Shown one piece after another: positions 11,158-22,618 of a DNA stretch of 64,000 bases (within the stretch, counting starts at the first letter, position 1; every line of letters starts with the position of its first letter). Position numbers and translations under genes: made by a program. The stretch is taken from positions 1 through 64,000 of the forward strand of contig CALYLW010001388.1 of NCBI GenBank assembly GCA_944989445.1, given 5' to 3'. The stretch is from Ampullaceana balthica (Eukaryota > Mollusca > Gastropoda > Lymnaeidae). Below the pieces are notes generated by a model. The model worked only from the letters and a program-made list of their open reading frames with translations, was not told where the DNA came from and did no database searches.

Positions 11158-12775
11158 TCATTAAACTGTAAAAAAAATTCTTAAAATCCCGGCTGATCTA
11201 TCTTTGATAAATACACACTTAAGTCATTTATTTAATTAGAAAGATGTTAATAACTAGGATAGTGGTGACTAGACATTTTATAACTTTTATAACTCTTTAA
11301 TAACTTGTGATATTTTGAAATGATCAGTTGTTTAAAACTTATTTTTATATGAACACATTTTTAATATATGCTTCTCTACTATTAATATCATTGGAGTCAG
11401 CTACATATAAGCTGATATGGACTGCATATCGGAAAACTTCAATAAACGTCAGCTACATATAAGCTGATATGGACTGCATATCGGACAACTTCAATAAACG
11501 TCAAACGATTCATTGATTTTCTGACTGAGAATTGTTTTATAACAAATATTTAAATGATTTTTTCCCATTTTCCCTTCACAGAGTTTTATTATCAACATAT
11601 CTAATTATTTCTCATTCCTAAATATATAGGTCTGTCTTTTTAATTTGTCTATTAAGTGGCGGCAAATTAAAACACTAATAAATCTAGTGGTGAGAAGGTC
11701 AGAGGAAGAGAGATTGAGAAGTTGAATCAGTAGAGTGGTGCTATTTGGAATTCTAGAGATCACAGTGGTTTATTGTAATATATGTAAATATTTCATGATT
11801 AAAGTGAATTTTTCCTGACTTGAAGTGTAGTGAATTATTGTGCGAGAGATGTTGAAGTCCACAAACGCTAGAGAAAGCAAATCAGTCACAATGGAGGTGT
11901 GACAGAACCTTGCATGGTATCCAAACGATTTCTATCAATGGACGCAATAACCTTTATCAAAATTTTTATCATTCACGTCTGTCAATAGTTAAAACCAAAA
12001 TTTTCGTGTAATCGTCCGGATATTAGTTTATATTTATCGGCCGAAATATTTTACTTTTTAACTTCCAGTACATTTATAAGTGGTTGGTTGATTAATTGTT
12101 AAAAAATTTTCATCGTTAAAATTTTAAACGATTAATCGAGAAATTAATCGTTTATTTCTGCAGCCCTAGTTTAATGTAAAGAACATTCTCGCAATTAATT
12201 AAGCTAAAGAACTAAGAGTATTTGGCCCCAAGTACACATATCAGTTTAGACTAGACAGACACATACGTATCGAATGCAGCTAAAACAGATTAAACTTGAA
12301 AGTAATGGATAATGTTTACTTGTAATTTATTGTTGTTGTATTCTATAGTCGGATTGAATGTGTGTAAGTGTAACGTGATTCGTCTTTCTATAACATTTGA
12401 TCCATTACCTCTATTGAGGTCATATCTTGATACATAATTTGATTGCTACTAATATTAGTAACACACCTGACGTCACTGGAACAGATGAAATATAAATAAA
12501 TATTTAACATTTTTTAGGATTGAATTTTCTTTCAATAATGAGTTTTATTAATTTGTTAGAAATTAAGTATTATGTTTAATCTATATAAAAATGTATAAAT
12601 ATGTTGAAATTTAATTTATAAATGACAACATAAATTCTTTTTTTTCATTTGATTATTCTACATCATTTTTTTATTCAAAAGTTATTCATTTGCCAATAAA
12701 TAATTTATCAATAAACCAAACAGGTTTGTTGGGTAATATAACTGATAACACAACTGAGTTAATATTTAAATGTGA
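11158..12775 (+). repeat. Dispersed block A, right part
   Basis: Collinear with 34440-35716. Shared anchors are CTTAAAATC(C/T)CGGCT near 11180, the AGCTGATAT...GCATATCGG motif near 11400, and TTCATTGATTT(T/A)TCTGA. At about 12115-12172 a CGATTAATCGAGAAATTAAT segment with CAGCCCTAG looks like the end of a hAT-type MITE. No gene is recognised. Confidence 0.65.
11396..11499 (+). repeat. 52-bp tandem duplication
   Basis: GTCAGCTACATATAAGCTGA is repeated at 11396 and 11448, differing at one visible base. Each unit includes the interrupted palindrome GATATGGACTGCATATC. Block B has only one unit (near 34683). Confidence 0.9.
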
Positions 12776-13012
12776 TAAGGGGCCGTTCATAAAGTACGTC
12801 ATGCTCAGAGGGGGGGGGGAGGGGGTCTAAGAAAGTGTGACACTTTGTGACAGGGAGTGGGGGTGTCAGGCCATGTGTGATGTCACACATTTATTATTTT
12901 TAGTATTTTTTTCATAATTTATTTATATTTTTTTAGTAGAATTTAAATAGATTTACAAATAATTTTCAAAAATTTTGTGATACATTAGAATTAGTTTTAT
13001 GTCAAAATAGCA

Positions 13013-13204
13013 TTGAAATGCGTATCTACTGAATGTGTTGTTCATAAATCGGAATTGGATACAGCAGGACTGATATCGAAGGATAAGGAATGGTTTGACA
13101 ATCATGTTCGCACCAGCCAATATTTCACTCATATTGTTATTAAATATCAGGACATGAAATGTTGCGACAAAGCACGAAGCTCATATTTTAACGTTTTACC
13201 TTAA
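13013..13204 (+). CDS. Short ORF in Harbinger-like element, unknown
   Basis: A 63-codon frame (MKCVSTECVVHKSELDTAG...). I do not recognise it. It may be the 5' part of a protein whose later part is the frame at 13323-13682, since both lie on the plus strand inside the same transposon. Its coding status is uncertain. Confidence 0.3.
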   Translation: MKCVSTECVVHKSELDTAGLISKDKEWFDNHVRTSQYFTHIVIKYQDMKCCDKARSSYFNVLP

Positions 13205-13322
13205 AGATTCTTCCCTCCTACAATCCCAAACAACCAAATAAATGATGGACTCAAAGCTTAAGAAAGGGCAGATGCAGATTCTCATAAATTTCCTTCCTTG
13301 TTTATAGCACAAACTCTCAAAT

Positions 13323-13682
13323 TTGATGAAATTATGTCAAGATCAACAGGAGCTTTCAAAATACAACCATATGATTACCAGCTTATTTGATCGACTTTGC
13401 AAAGTATGTCACTCATATTTTGCCTCACAAACAATGTTGAAGAAACATACAGGACAATACAGAGCTCGGGCTCAGGAGAATGTGCCCACACAAACTGTTC
13501 AAGAATTAACTCAGATAAAACGGATCCGTCCTTTGAGAATCACTTCTAGAAGTCAAAGAGAACCCATGGCAGTTATTGCCAGAGGAGAAAATGCACACAC
13601 AGAGGCTGTAGAGTGGCTATATGAGAACGAGTTGATCTGTCTGCTATTATCCTTCCAGGAAACGATGAGTGTGAAAGATTGA
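13323..13682 (+). pseudogene. Zinc-finger-like protein fragment inside Harbinger-like element
   Basis: The 119-codon frame contains CKVCHSYFASQTMLKKH, a C-x2-C-x12-H start of a C2H2 finger whose second histidine is not in the expected place. It is followed by a basic RPLRITSRSQREPMAV segment and an acidic stretch with AVEWLYENEL. The second finger ligand is probably lost. PIF/Harbinger elements usually encode a transposase plus a separate DNA-binding protein. This frame could be a remnant of such a second protein or a captured host fragment; I cannot tell which. Confidence 0.4.
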
Positions 13683-14192
13683 TGTCAGTCGTAACTATGG
13701 ATGAACACAGATGATGTCCAGGGAATATTTTTGAATGAAATATAATTCATAGGACCATAATAAACAGATTAAATATAGCACAAGAGTTGGTCACAAAATT
13801 TGTCAATCTAGTCTTTTTTTAGTCAAATTGTTTTGTTTCCTTTTAATTATGTAATTTTAAAAATCCGGCTCCGGCTTCTGCTCCGGCAGGATTTCACTTC
13901 ATAAATCCGGCCCACTTCAGCTCCAGCCGGATTTCAAAATTTTGAATCCGGTACATCCATACTTTTAAGAGGAAATTTTATATTTTAATGCAATTTAATA
14001 GTGAAGTGTATTTTAAGTATTAAATTAAATATTTTAATTAGGTGTTAATTTAAAAAAAATTGTGGAAAGTGTGACGTACTTTAGGTGGAGGGGGGTCCCC
14101 GAGATTTGTGACAGGGGGGGAGGGGGTCAAAAATAGCGCGTCTTACTTTATGGACGACCCCTAAGCACAACTGATCAAACAATCATTTTGCT

Positions 14193-15029
14193 NNNNNNNN
14201 NNNNNNNNNNNNNNNNNNNNNNNNNNNNNNNNNNNNNNNNNNNNNNNNNNNNNNNNNNNNNNNNNNNNNNNNNNNNNNNNNNNNNNNNNNNNNNNNNNNN
14301 NNNNNNNNNNNNNNNNNNNNNNNNNNNNNNNNNNNNNNNNNNNNNNNNNNNNNNNNNNNNNNNNNNNNNNNNNNNNNNNNNNNNNNNNNNNNNNNNNNNN
14401 NNNNNNNNNNNNNNNNNNNNNNNNNNNNNNNNNNNNNNNNNNNNNNNNNNNNNNNNNNNNNNNNNNNNNNNNNNNNNNNNNNNNNNNNNNNNNNNNNNNN
14501 NNNNNNNNNNNNNNNNNNNNNNNNNNNNNNNNNNNNNNNNNNNNNNNNNNNNNNNNNNNNNNNNNNNNNNNNNNNNNNNNNNNNNNNNNNNNNNNNNNNN
14601 NNNNNNNNNNNNNNNNNNNNNNNNNNNNNNNNNNNNNNNNNNNNNNNNNNNNNNNNNNNNNNNNNNNNNNNNNNNNNNNNNNNNNNNNNNNNNNNNNNNN
14701 NNNNNNNNNNNNNNNNNNNNNNNNNNNNNNNNNNNNNNNNNNNNNNNNNNNNNNNNNNNNNNNNNNNNNNNNNNNNNNNNNNNNNNNNNNNNNNNNNNNN
14801 NNNNNNNNNNNNNNNNNNNNNNNNNNNNNNNNNNNNNNNNNNNNNNNNNNNNNNNNNNNNNNNNNNNNNNNNNNNNNNNNNNNNNNNNNNNNNNNNNNNN
14901 NNNNNNNNNNNNNNNNNNNNNNNNNNNNNNNNNNNNNNNNNNNNNNNNNNNNNNNNNNNNNNNNNNNNNNNNNNNNNNNNNNNNNNNNNNNNNNNNNNNN
15001 NNNNNNNNNNNNNNNNNNNNNNNNNNNNN
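14193..15029. other. Assembly gap (837 N)
   Basis: Run of unknown bases. Block A homology reaches its left edge (14165-14192 matches 35722-35749). Frames spanning it are artefacts. Confidence 0.99.
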
Positions 15030-15225
15030 AAACATCATTAGTATGTAAACTGGCTGGTCCTCCAAAGGGCATAAATGAAAGACTCATGACGATGAGACTG
15101 ACTCTGATTATGGTAATCGGTAGTGGTACTTAGCACAATTACTAGGTAAGTGCACATTTTTATATCACGAACCCTGATGCTTGCTAATTATATTTAAAAA
15201 TTATATTCACCTAGGCTGGTGTGTA

Positions 15226-15910
15226 ATCAAAAACTTCCCAAAGTTTCATTGCTATCAGATAAGTAGTGTAATCAACAACTCCCCAAAGATTCATTGCTAT
15301 CAGATAAGTAGTGTAATCAACAACTTCCCAAAGTTTCATTGCTATCAGATAATTAGTGTAATCAACAACTTCCCAAAGTTTCGTTGCTATCAGATAAGTT
15401 AGTGTAATCAACAACTTCCCAAAGTTTCATTGCTTTTAGATAATTAGTGTAATCAACAACTTCCCAAAGTTTCATTGCTATCAGATAAGTAGTGTAATCA
15501 ACAACTTCCCAAAGTTTCGTTGCTTTTAGATAATTAGTGTAATCAACAACTTCCCAAAGTTTCATTGCTATCAGATAATTAGTGTAATCAACAACTTCCC
15601 AAAGTTTCGTTGCTATCAGATAAGTAGTGTAATCAACAACTTCCCAAAGTTTCATTGCTTTTAGATAATTAGTGTAATCAACAACTTCCCAAAGTTTCAT
15701 TGCTTTTAGATAAGTAGTGTAATCAACAACTTCCCAAAGTTTCATTGCTATCAGATAAGTAGTGTAATCAACAACTTCCCAAAGTTTCATTGCTATCAGA
15801 TAAGTAGTGTAATCAACAACTTCCCAAAGTTTCATTGCTATCAGATAATTAGTGTAATCAACAACTTCCCAAAGTTGCATTGCTATCATATAATTAGTGT
15901 AGTAATGAAT
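15226..15910 (+). repeat. 45-bp minisatellite, about 15 copies
   Basis: Unit AGTGTAATCAACAACTTCCC-AAAGTTTCATTGCTATCAGATAAGT. Two variant types alternate: GCTATCAGATAA(G/T)T and GCTTTTAGATAA(G/T)T. Because 45 is a multiple of three, a frame stays open on each strand (15-residue repeat with KLWEVVDYT on the minus strand). The variants change amino acids freely, so this is not evidence of coding. Confidence 0.95.
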
Positions 15911-16190
15911 CAAGACAACCATATGTTTATTTTATAGTTTACAGATTATAATGGGAAGTAATGTAATTATTAATTATGTACAAATTTAAAATTGAGATTT
16001 TGACTTATCTCGACGTTAAACACATTACTGACTAAGAAAATAAAAGTTATGCATTTTGTCTCTTTATGTGTTTGTGTCTGTGTGTGTAAACCATGTGCGT
16101 GTTTGTGTTTATGTATGTATGAAAATCACCTCTTGAATATCATTTATGTGGACTACATTTGAAATATAAGTATTAAATCATTTATACGTA
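15911..16190. other. Unique AT-rich spacer
   Basis: Contains only a TGTGTTTGTGTCTGTGTGTG-like low-complexity run near 16060-16120. Nothing else is recognised. Confidence 0.6.
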
Positions 16191-16714
16191 CTAGGTTGTG
16201 CTGCGGTGCCGTGGGGCCTGCGGCGCCCACCTTTTTTAAAAGCACAAATAACTTGTCCTTGTATGATAAATACGTTAGATTAAACTTCCTTAAATGCACA
16301 CTTAGTATTTTATAATAGGGGTTGTAGGGCACTTTCGGCACCCATTTTTTGTTTGGATCAAAATCCGAAGTAACTTATCCTTGTGTGATAAATACGAAAT
16401 ATTCCTGAAATGTACACAAAGTATTATATAATATTTCTTTACAGTGCTAATCACCACATGATTTTTAAAGTAACTTTAGACAGCAGCGCACAAATTGCCG
16501 CACCAAATAAATAACTCTTTGAGTCAGTCAGCACTGTTTACAACACAAATGCTGACGTCAAATGTTCGTGCGTTTTTTTGGTTAATAATAATCTGAAAAC
16601 CAAAATGATTATGATTTTAAGTCCATATTTTCAATTTTAAAAATAAGCAGAGTGATGTCCCTTTGCTTTAGGCGTGAGGCAGTCAGCGATAATTGAGCGT
16701 AAATATATATATGA
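16191..16714 (-). mobile_element. Short non-autonomous Helitron, complete
   Basis: On the minus strand it begins TCATATATATATTTACGCTC (16714 downward) and ends ...CAGCACAACCTAG (16191). It sits between A (16190) and T (16715), as expected for a Helitron. GC-rich GGGCGCCGCAGGCCC and GGCACCGCAG motifs lie just inside the CTAG end. Relatives include a truncated same-strand copy at about 26394-26518, a 5' fragment at 26966-27031 on the plus strand, and parts of 41150-41340. It has no coding capacity. Confidence 0.75.
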
Positions 16715-17224
16715 TTAGATCATAACTTGCATAATGCATGTTATATCATAAAATAATAAATTTAAGTTTAATTAAAAACTGTTGTTGTATTTGTAAATTT
16801 TACAATGTAATGAATGTCACAAACTGAGTTAGGACACATAACAAGACTATGACACTACAATTGTTTTCACTTTCAAATTGTTGATGTTATATTTAAACAG
16901 TATTATCGACAAAAAGAATACAGTCATACAGTTTATAAAGTAAACATTTAAGATAATGTAAATGATTTGCTCCGTGAATTGAAGTTTGAGAATGAATTTG
17001 AAGATAATTTGCAAAATGTGAAAGCAAAAATACATGTTAAAAAATTAACACCAGATACTGTTTCTAATGTCTTAGATCTGCAGATATGGCCATAAACAAT
17101 CGGCTGGACATACAAAAGTCTACATTATATGTAGCAAGCAACGTTTAAATAAAACATCATTGTAAAACTATGTGAAATGAGGTACATGGATGGTGGCTAG
17201 GTTGCACGGTATAGTGGTCATGAC
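16715..17224. other. AT-rich spacer, no gene seen
   Basis: No recognised motif. Short frames here look like chance. Confidence 0.5.
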
Positions 17225-17328
17225 GGGGGAAAATTATGCGACGCTTAGAACGGGTAACCCGGGTACCCGTTCGCAATTTTCACGGGTACCCGGGCATCTT
17301 TTTTCAACAAATTGACAGCCCTATGTAC
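17225..17328 (+). mobile_element. hAT-type MITE end (putative)
   Basis: ACGGGTAACCCGGGTACCCG is followed by a second ACGGGTACCCGGG copy and then CAAATTGACAGCCCTA. The last motif matches the TAGGGCTGTCAA-type ends of hAT MITEs read inward. The other end was not found; the 25-bp array starts directly after it. Confidence 0.4.
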
Positions 17329-19400
17329 AGGTGAATGTTATAGAGTGGTATGCAGGTGAATGTTATAGAGTGGTGCACGGGTGAATGATACAGAGTGATG
17401 TACGTGTGAATTTTATAGAGTGGTGTACAGGTGAATGTTACAGAGTGGTGTATGGGTGAATGTTATAGAGTGTTGTATGGGTGAATATTATAGAGTGGTG
17501 TACAGGTGAATGTTACAGAGTGGTGTACGGGTGAATGTTACAGAGTGATGTACGGGTGAATGTTATAGAGTGGTGTACAGGTGAATGTTACAGTGTGGTG
17601 TATGGGTGAATGTTAAAGAGTGGTGTACAGGTGAATGTTATAGAGTGGTGTATGGGTGAATGTTATAGAGAGGTGTATGGGTGACTGTTATAGAGTGGTG
17701 TACAGGTGAATGTTATAGAGTGGTGTACAGGTGAATGTTACAGTGTGGTGTATGGGTGAATGTTAAAGAGTGGTGTACGGGTGAATGTTACAGAGTGGTG
17801 TATGGGTGAATGTTATAGAGAGGTGTATGGGTGACTGTTATAGAGTGGTGTACAGGTGAATGATACAGAGTGATGTACGTGTGAATTTTATAGAGTGGTG
17901 TACAGGTGAATGTTACAGAGTGGTGTATGGTTGAATATTATAGAGTGGTGTACGGGTGAATGTTATAGAGTGGTGTACGGGTGAATATTATAGAGTGGTG
18001 TACAGGTGAATGTTACAGAGTGGTGTATGGGTGAATGTTATAGAGTGGTGTACGGGTGAATGTTATAGAGTGGTGTACGGGTGAATGTTATAGAGTGGTG
18101 TACGGGTGAATATTATAGAGTGGTGTACAGGTGAATGTTACAGAGTGGTGTATGGGTGAATGTTATAGAGTGTTGTATGGGTGAATATTATAGAGTGGTG
18201 TACAGGTGAATGTTACAGAGTGGTGAATGGGTGAATGTTATAGAGTGTTGTATGGGTGAATATTATAGTGTGGTGTACAGGTGAATGTTACAGAGTGGTG
18301 TACGGGTGAATGTTACAGAGTGATGTACGGGTGAATGTTATAGAGTGGTGTACAGGTGAATGTTACAGAGTGGTGTATGGGTGAATGTTAAAGAGTGGTG
18401 TACATGTGAATGTTATAGAGTGGTGTACGGGTGAATGTTACAGAGTGGTGTATGTGTGAATGTTATAGAGTGCTATACAGGTGAATGTTACAAAGTGGTG
18501 TATGGGTGAATATTATAGAGTGGTGTATGGGTGAATGTTACAGAGTGGTGTATGGGTGAATTTTATAGAGTGGTGTATGGGTGAATATTATAGAGTGGTG
18601 TATGGGTGAATGTTACAGAGTGGTGTACGGGTGAATTTTATAGAGTGGTGTATGGGTGAATGTTATAGAGTGGTGTATGGGTGAATATTATAGAGTGGTG
18701 TATGGGTGAATGTTACAGAGTGGTGTATGGGTGAATGTTATAGAGTGGTGTATGGGTGAATTTTATAGAGTGGTGTATGGGTGAATATTATAGAGTGGTG
18801 TATGGGTGAATGTTATAGAGTGGTGTATGGGTGAATGTTATAGAGTGGTGTATGGGTGAATTTTATAGAGTGGTGTATGGGTGAATGTTATAGAGTGGTG
18901 TATGGGTGAATTTTATAGAGTGGTGTATGGGTGAATATTATAGAGTGGTGTATGGGTGAATTTTATAGAGTGGTGTATGGGTGAATATTATAGAGTGGTG
19001 TATGGGTGAATGTTATAGAGTGGTGTATGGGTGAATGTTATAGAGTGGTGTATGGGTGAATTTTATAGAGTGGTGTATGGGTGAATGTTATAGAGTGGTG
19101 TATGGGTGAATTTTATAGAGTGGTGTATGGGTGAATATTATAGAGTGGTGTACAGGTGAATGTTACAGAGTGGTGTACGGGTGAATGTTATAGAGTGGTG
19201 TACAGGTGAATGTTACAGAGTGGTGTATGGGTGAATGTTAAAGAGTGGTGTACAGGTGAATGTTATAGAGTGGTGTATGGGAGAATGTTATAGAGTGTTG
19301 TACGGGTGAATGTTATAGATTGGTGTACGAGTGATGTTATTTAGCGGTTTACAGTTGAATTTTATAAAGCGGTGAACTGGTGAATGTTATATAGCGGTAT
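17325..19400 (+). repeat. 25-bp minisatellite, about 80 copies
   Basis: Unit GGGTGAATGTTATAGAGTGG-TGTAT, period 25. Variable positions are TACAG/TACGG/TATGG and TGTTA/TATTA/TTTTA. The middle (about 18520-19140) is nearly uniform for TATGG. The flanks mix TACAG and TACGG types in recurring groups, suggesting higher-order repeats. Copies decay at 19320-19410. Confidence 0.95.
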
Positions 19401-19410
19401 ACGGGTGAAC

Positions 19411-19758
19411 TTTTTTTAAATATAGCAAACTTACCACACAGCCGCTACATTAGATTTATCAATAGCCGTTATTTAGAAGATATATTCTCCTATGTGCACA
19501 GACAATTTACAACGGCTGAGCAACCATATGCACTAATGAAGGGGCGGGCCATTGTTTTGCCTCGGGGGCAATTTTTTGGTACATATTTTAGTGGAGAGCT
19601 GCATCATTTAAAATGATTGTATTCTTTAGTTGACATTACCTTCATTTCCGAAAAAAGTATAATTGGTACTACATCGTCACTAAATGAGTAAATGCGAGGT
19701 AATGTAATGCTGCTTGACATTAAAAAAAATTAAATTTGCTTCTTACATGACACAATAC
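19411..19758. other. Spacer between minisatellites
   Basis: Contains AATGAAGGGGCGGGCC at about 19537. It is inversely related to GCCCCGCCCCTTCAT near 20955, possibly outer ends of one larger insertion. No gene is recognised. Confidence 0.4.
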
Positions 19759-19761
19759 TCT

Positions 19762-20150
19762 CTCCCAAATGCAATACACAATCTACCATACACAATTTAC
19801 CATACACAATCTACAAAAAACAATTTACCATACACATTCTACCATACACAATTTACCATACACATTCTACCATACACAATCTACCATACACAATCTACCA
19901 CACACAATTTACCATACACAATCTATCATACACAATTTACCATACACAATTTACCATACGCAATTTACCATACACATTCTACCATACACAATCTACCATG
20001 CACAATCTACCATACACAATCTACCATACAAAAACTATCATACACAATTTACCATACACAATCTACCATACACAATCGACCACACACAATTTACCACACA
20101 CAATTTACCATACACAATCTACCATACACAATTTACCATACACAATTTCT
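19762..20150 (+). repeat. 14-bp minisatellite, left part
   Basis: Unit CCATACACAATYTA, period 14, about 28 copies. It continues at 20459-20505 after an interruption by a LINE fragment. Open frames across it (up to 264 codons) are shadows of the repeat. Confidence 0.95.
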
Positions 20151-20455
20151 CTATCCCTATGGCATCCGTCCATCCTCATGGAATGATGGTGTTTCCTCCT
20201 GCTTCCCCTCTTCCCCTTTCTCCTGGCCCTTTTCTCCTCGCTCCTTGCTGTAAGGGAAGCTTCCGCGACTTTAATGCCCTCACGCACTTTTGCCTGCCAG
20301 GTGGTGCGCTCCTCAGCAATGGTCTCCCATGTTTTATGGTCAATCTGCGCCAGAATCATGTCTTTCTTGCAGACATCCTTAAAGCTCAAGCAGGGGCATC
20401 CTCTCTTCCGTTAACCAGTTGCCAGCTCGCCGTAAAGCAAGGCTCTTGGAATGCG
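20143..20455 (-). pseudogene. RTE-like LINE C-terminal fragment within array
   Basis: A minus-strand frame reads SFKDVCKKDMILAQIDHKTW, then WETIAEERTTWQAKVREGI and SEEKRARRKGKR. This is the usual segment after the RT of RTE-like elements: the 'FKDVCKRDM', 'W...A.DR..W' and basic-tail motifs. Copy 1 at 1880-2060 shows the related order RYKDTLK, DTWELAAKDRSTWR and KKRQARKA, but the sequence differs enough to be another family. Both ends abut the 14-bp array, so it is a doubly truncated insertion or capture. Confidence 0.7.
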
Positions 20456-20458
20456 CAC

Positions 20459-20505
20459 AATATACCATACACAAATTTACCATACACAATTTACCATACA
20501 CAATC
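20459..20505 (+). repeat. 14-bp minisatellite, right part
   Basis: Three to four more units of the CCATACACAATYTA repeat lie directly after the LINE fragment. Confidence 0.9.
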
Positions 20506-20668
20506 TGCAATGCGACGCTTAAAAAAACTTGTATTAACATTTAAGCACAATAGGGCAACATAATTTCCATTACCAGTTGTAATTTTTAAAATGTCATTTT
20601 TTGAACGTCATTGATGTTCGAAAACATTTCTGGCCCCATCCTCAGATGTCCTAACTTAAAGTTACTGT

Positions 20669-20914
20669 GCGACCCCGTTAAGTCGCCCTTCGCGATTCAC
20701 AAAAACGTTTGAGTCGCGGTAATTCCATAGCTCCCGGATTTTGTGACGTAACATTGCAATAAATAATACGTACGTATGATTTTCCCTAAATTTAATGTTT
20801 ATATATGCCGTGGTAGGCGTCATTAATTACTTGTTGGATAATATTTTTTGTCTCAAATGTCAAGTCGCGATTATATAAATATGAACCAAAATGACCGCGA
20901 CTTAACGGCGTTGC
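20669..20914. mobile_element. MITE with 18-bp terminal inverted repeats
   Basis: The left end GCGACCCCGTTAAGTCGC and the right end GCGACTTAACGGCGTTGC are inverted copies, differing at 2 of 18 positions. A further AAGTCGCGATT motif lies inside. No target duplication is evident, so the superfamily is not assigned. Confidence 0.65.
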
Positions 20915-22615
20915 GTGGGTATGTGCCGCCCGGGGCTAAACCCTTATTTGCCGCCCCGCCCCTTCATGGAAAACATATTGCTGGGAAAAAAAACATAGAA
21001 AAGTTTTGTTTTTTTTAAATTCTTTTTATTCATTTATTTATTTTTTTATCAATAGGGACACTTTACAATTTTATGTTAGAAATAAATAGAAGAGCTTTCA
21101 TTTATTGATTGAAATTGAGATTTTCTGTTTTTCCTCAAGGAACAATCTAGATATATAGACATTTTTCAGCCATGCCATGCTGAATAACAAAAATATTTTT
21201 GATGTTAGTATTAAATTGTTTAATTATTTTTAATTTAGAGAATCTTTTCTCGCAGCTGACATTTTTATTTCAGTTGTAAGGAATATTCTTTATTTGTGTA
21301 TTACATTATCACGGTTAACTTCGAGCCAAAATATCTTATAATCTAATAACAAATGAAGGTAAAATAATGATTTTTTAAAAACCACGTTTTTATAAGTGGA
21401 CTAAAAAGAAGAAAATAATTTAAAAACTTATAAGTCTAAGAACTTTCCTTTAATATGACTAAAATGTTTGGCTGTCGCTTGTGAGGTTTAACATATGCAG
21501 TTCATTCATTCTCTCAATTACATATCTCTCTTTTGCCTTCTAAATTTGAAATATTTAAATGTTATACCAAAAACCCGCCCCACGTTTTTAGCCATATTAA
21601 ATTCAAGTACTTGAACTTATAAGTTTTAAATTATTTTCTTCTTTTAAATAACGATAAACTAATAAATGCATTAACGTAATTACGGTACATTCGATCGATC
21701 TGAAATTTTGATATAATGTATTGTCATTCAAGATCTATCTGTGGTAAAATTTTGAACTCTCTAGGACCATTAGAATTGTTTTAATTTTACGTTGGCAAAT
21801 TTGGAAATTTTGTTGACAGACAGACACGAAAGCAAGTATATAATAAAATATAGATAAACTAAAAATTTCAATAATTTAATAACGGTACATTTGATCGATC
21901 TGAAATTTTGATACAATGCATTGACATCCAAGATATATCTGTGGTAAAAGTATGAGATCTCTAGGACCATCAGAAGTGGTTAAATTTTACGTTGGCAGAT
22001 TTGAAAAATTGTGTACAGACAAACGAATCCACAGCAACGAAAGCGAGTTAATAAAAACATTGTAAAATTGGGTACCTCAAGTGATGCTTGAAATCATCAA
22101 TTATTTTTTTACCCCTACAATAAAATAGTCCAATGTCATGTGAGATAATTAAATACTCTAATACCCTAATTTAATGGCAAATGTTCAAAGTCTAGTAGAT
22201 TAGCTGGTGTTTAAAAATTTTATCTGTTTTCCGAATTCTGAAACTTTCGAAACTTCACACGAATTTCTACAGTAACCTCATCCTATAAAGAATACAACAC
22301 TGTCCTCAATTTTTAATATATTTTTTTATACGTGACGCGACTAAATATTCCCTTTGATCGCCAAAAATGAGTTCTCGCTTCCTTTGACTGAAAGATTCAA
22401 ATAAAATTATGAAATCTCAACATAAAATGTTAGCAAAAGTCAAAGCATTCTTTAAGTATTCAATTAGTTTCTTAGTGAGTAGCCTATGCAGAGCATTTTA
22501 TGAGCACTATACGTTTGTAAATAATTTCGGACAGCATTGACTTCATAAAAAACCGATTTCCAAATAGTACATGTTTGGTAATGTCTAAATAACATTTTTT
22601 TAATATATTTTTTCA
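20915..22615. other. AT-rich intergenic, one internal duplication
   Basis: The segment 21677-21800 is repeated at 21878-22000, with shared GTACATTYGATCGATCTGAAATTTTGATA, CAAGATMTATCTGTGGTAAAA and TCTAGGACCATYAGAA stretches. This is an imperfect repeat at a spacing of about 200 bp. No gene is recognised. Confidence 0.5.
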
Positions 22616-22618
22616 TGC

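Larger units (their letters stand above)
12779..14161. mobile_element. PIF/Harbinger-like DNA transposon, degenerate
   Basis: The ends are inverted: GGGGCCGTTCATAAAGTACG at the left and, read on the minus strand, GGGGTCGTCCATAAAGTAAG at the right. Both are followed by G-rich subterminal tracts with TGTGACA motifs. A 3-bp duplication TAA flanks it (12776-12778 and 14162-14164). Block B keeps a single TAA at 35719-35721 in the same flank, so it is the empty site. A TAA/TTA duplication of 3 bp is typical of PIF/Harbinger. No transposase is recognised; two short plus-strand frames are listed separately. A CCGGCTCCGGC-rich segment (13860-13965) may be a nested MITE. Confidence 0.7.

Noticed and set aside
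14161..15087. Long frames of 286-308 codons
   Set aside because: They are made almost entirely of unknown bases in the assembly gap.
15362..15922. 186-codon repetitive protein on the minus strand
   Set aside because: It is a shadow of the 45-bp array. Unit variants change residues without sparing any codon position, and the open frame is explained by the period.
17239..20521. Shared ATGCGACGCTTA at 17236 and 20511 as a long-range target duplication
   Set aside because: A 12-base match is expected by chance in a window of this size, and nothing else supports a single insertion between them.
19714..20563. 179- and 264-codon frames rich in HTQSTIHNLPYTIY-like repeats
   Set aside because: The 14-bp unit reads through in all frames; the frames also cross into a LINE fragment on the wrong strand.
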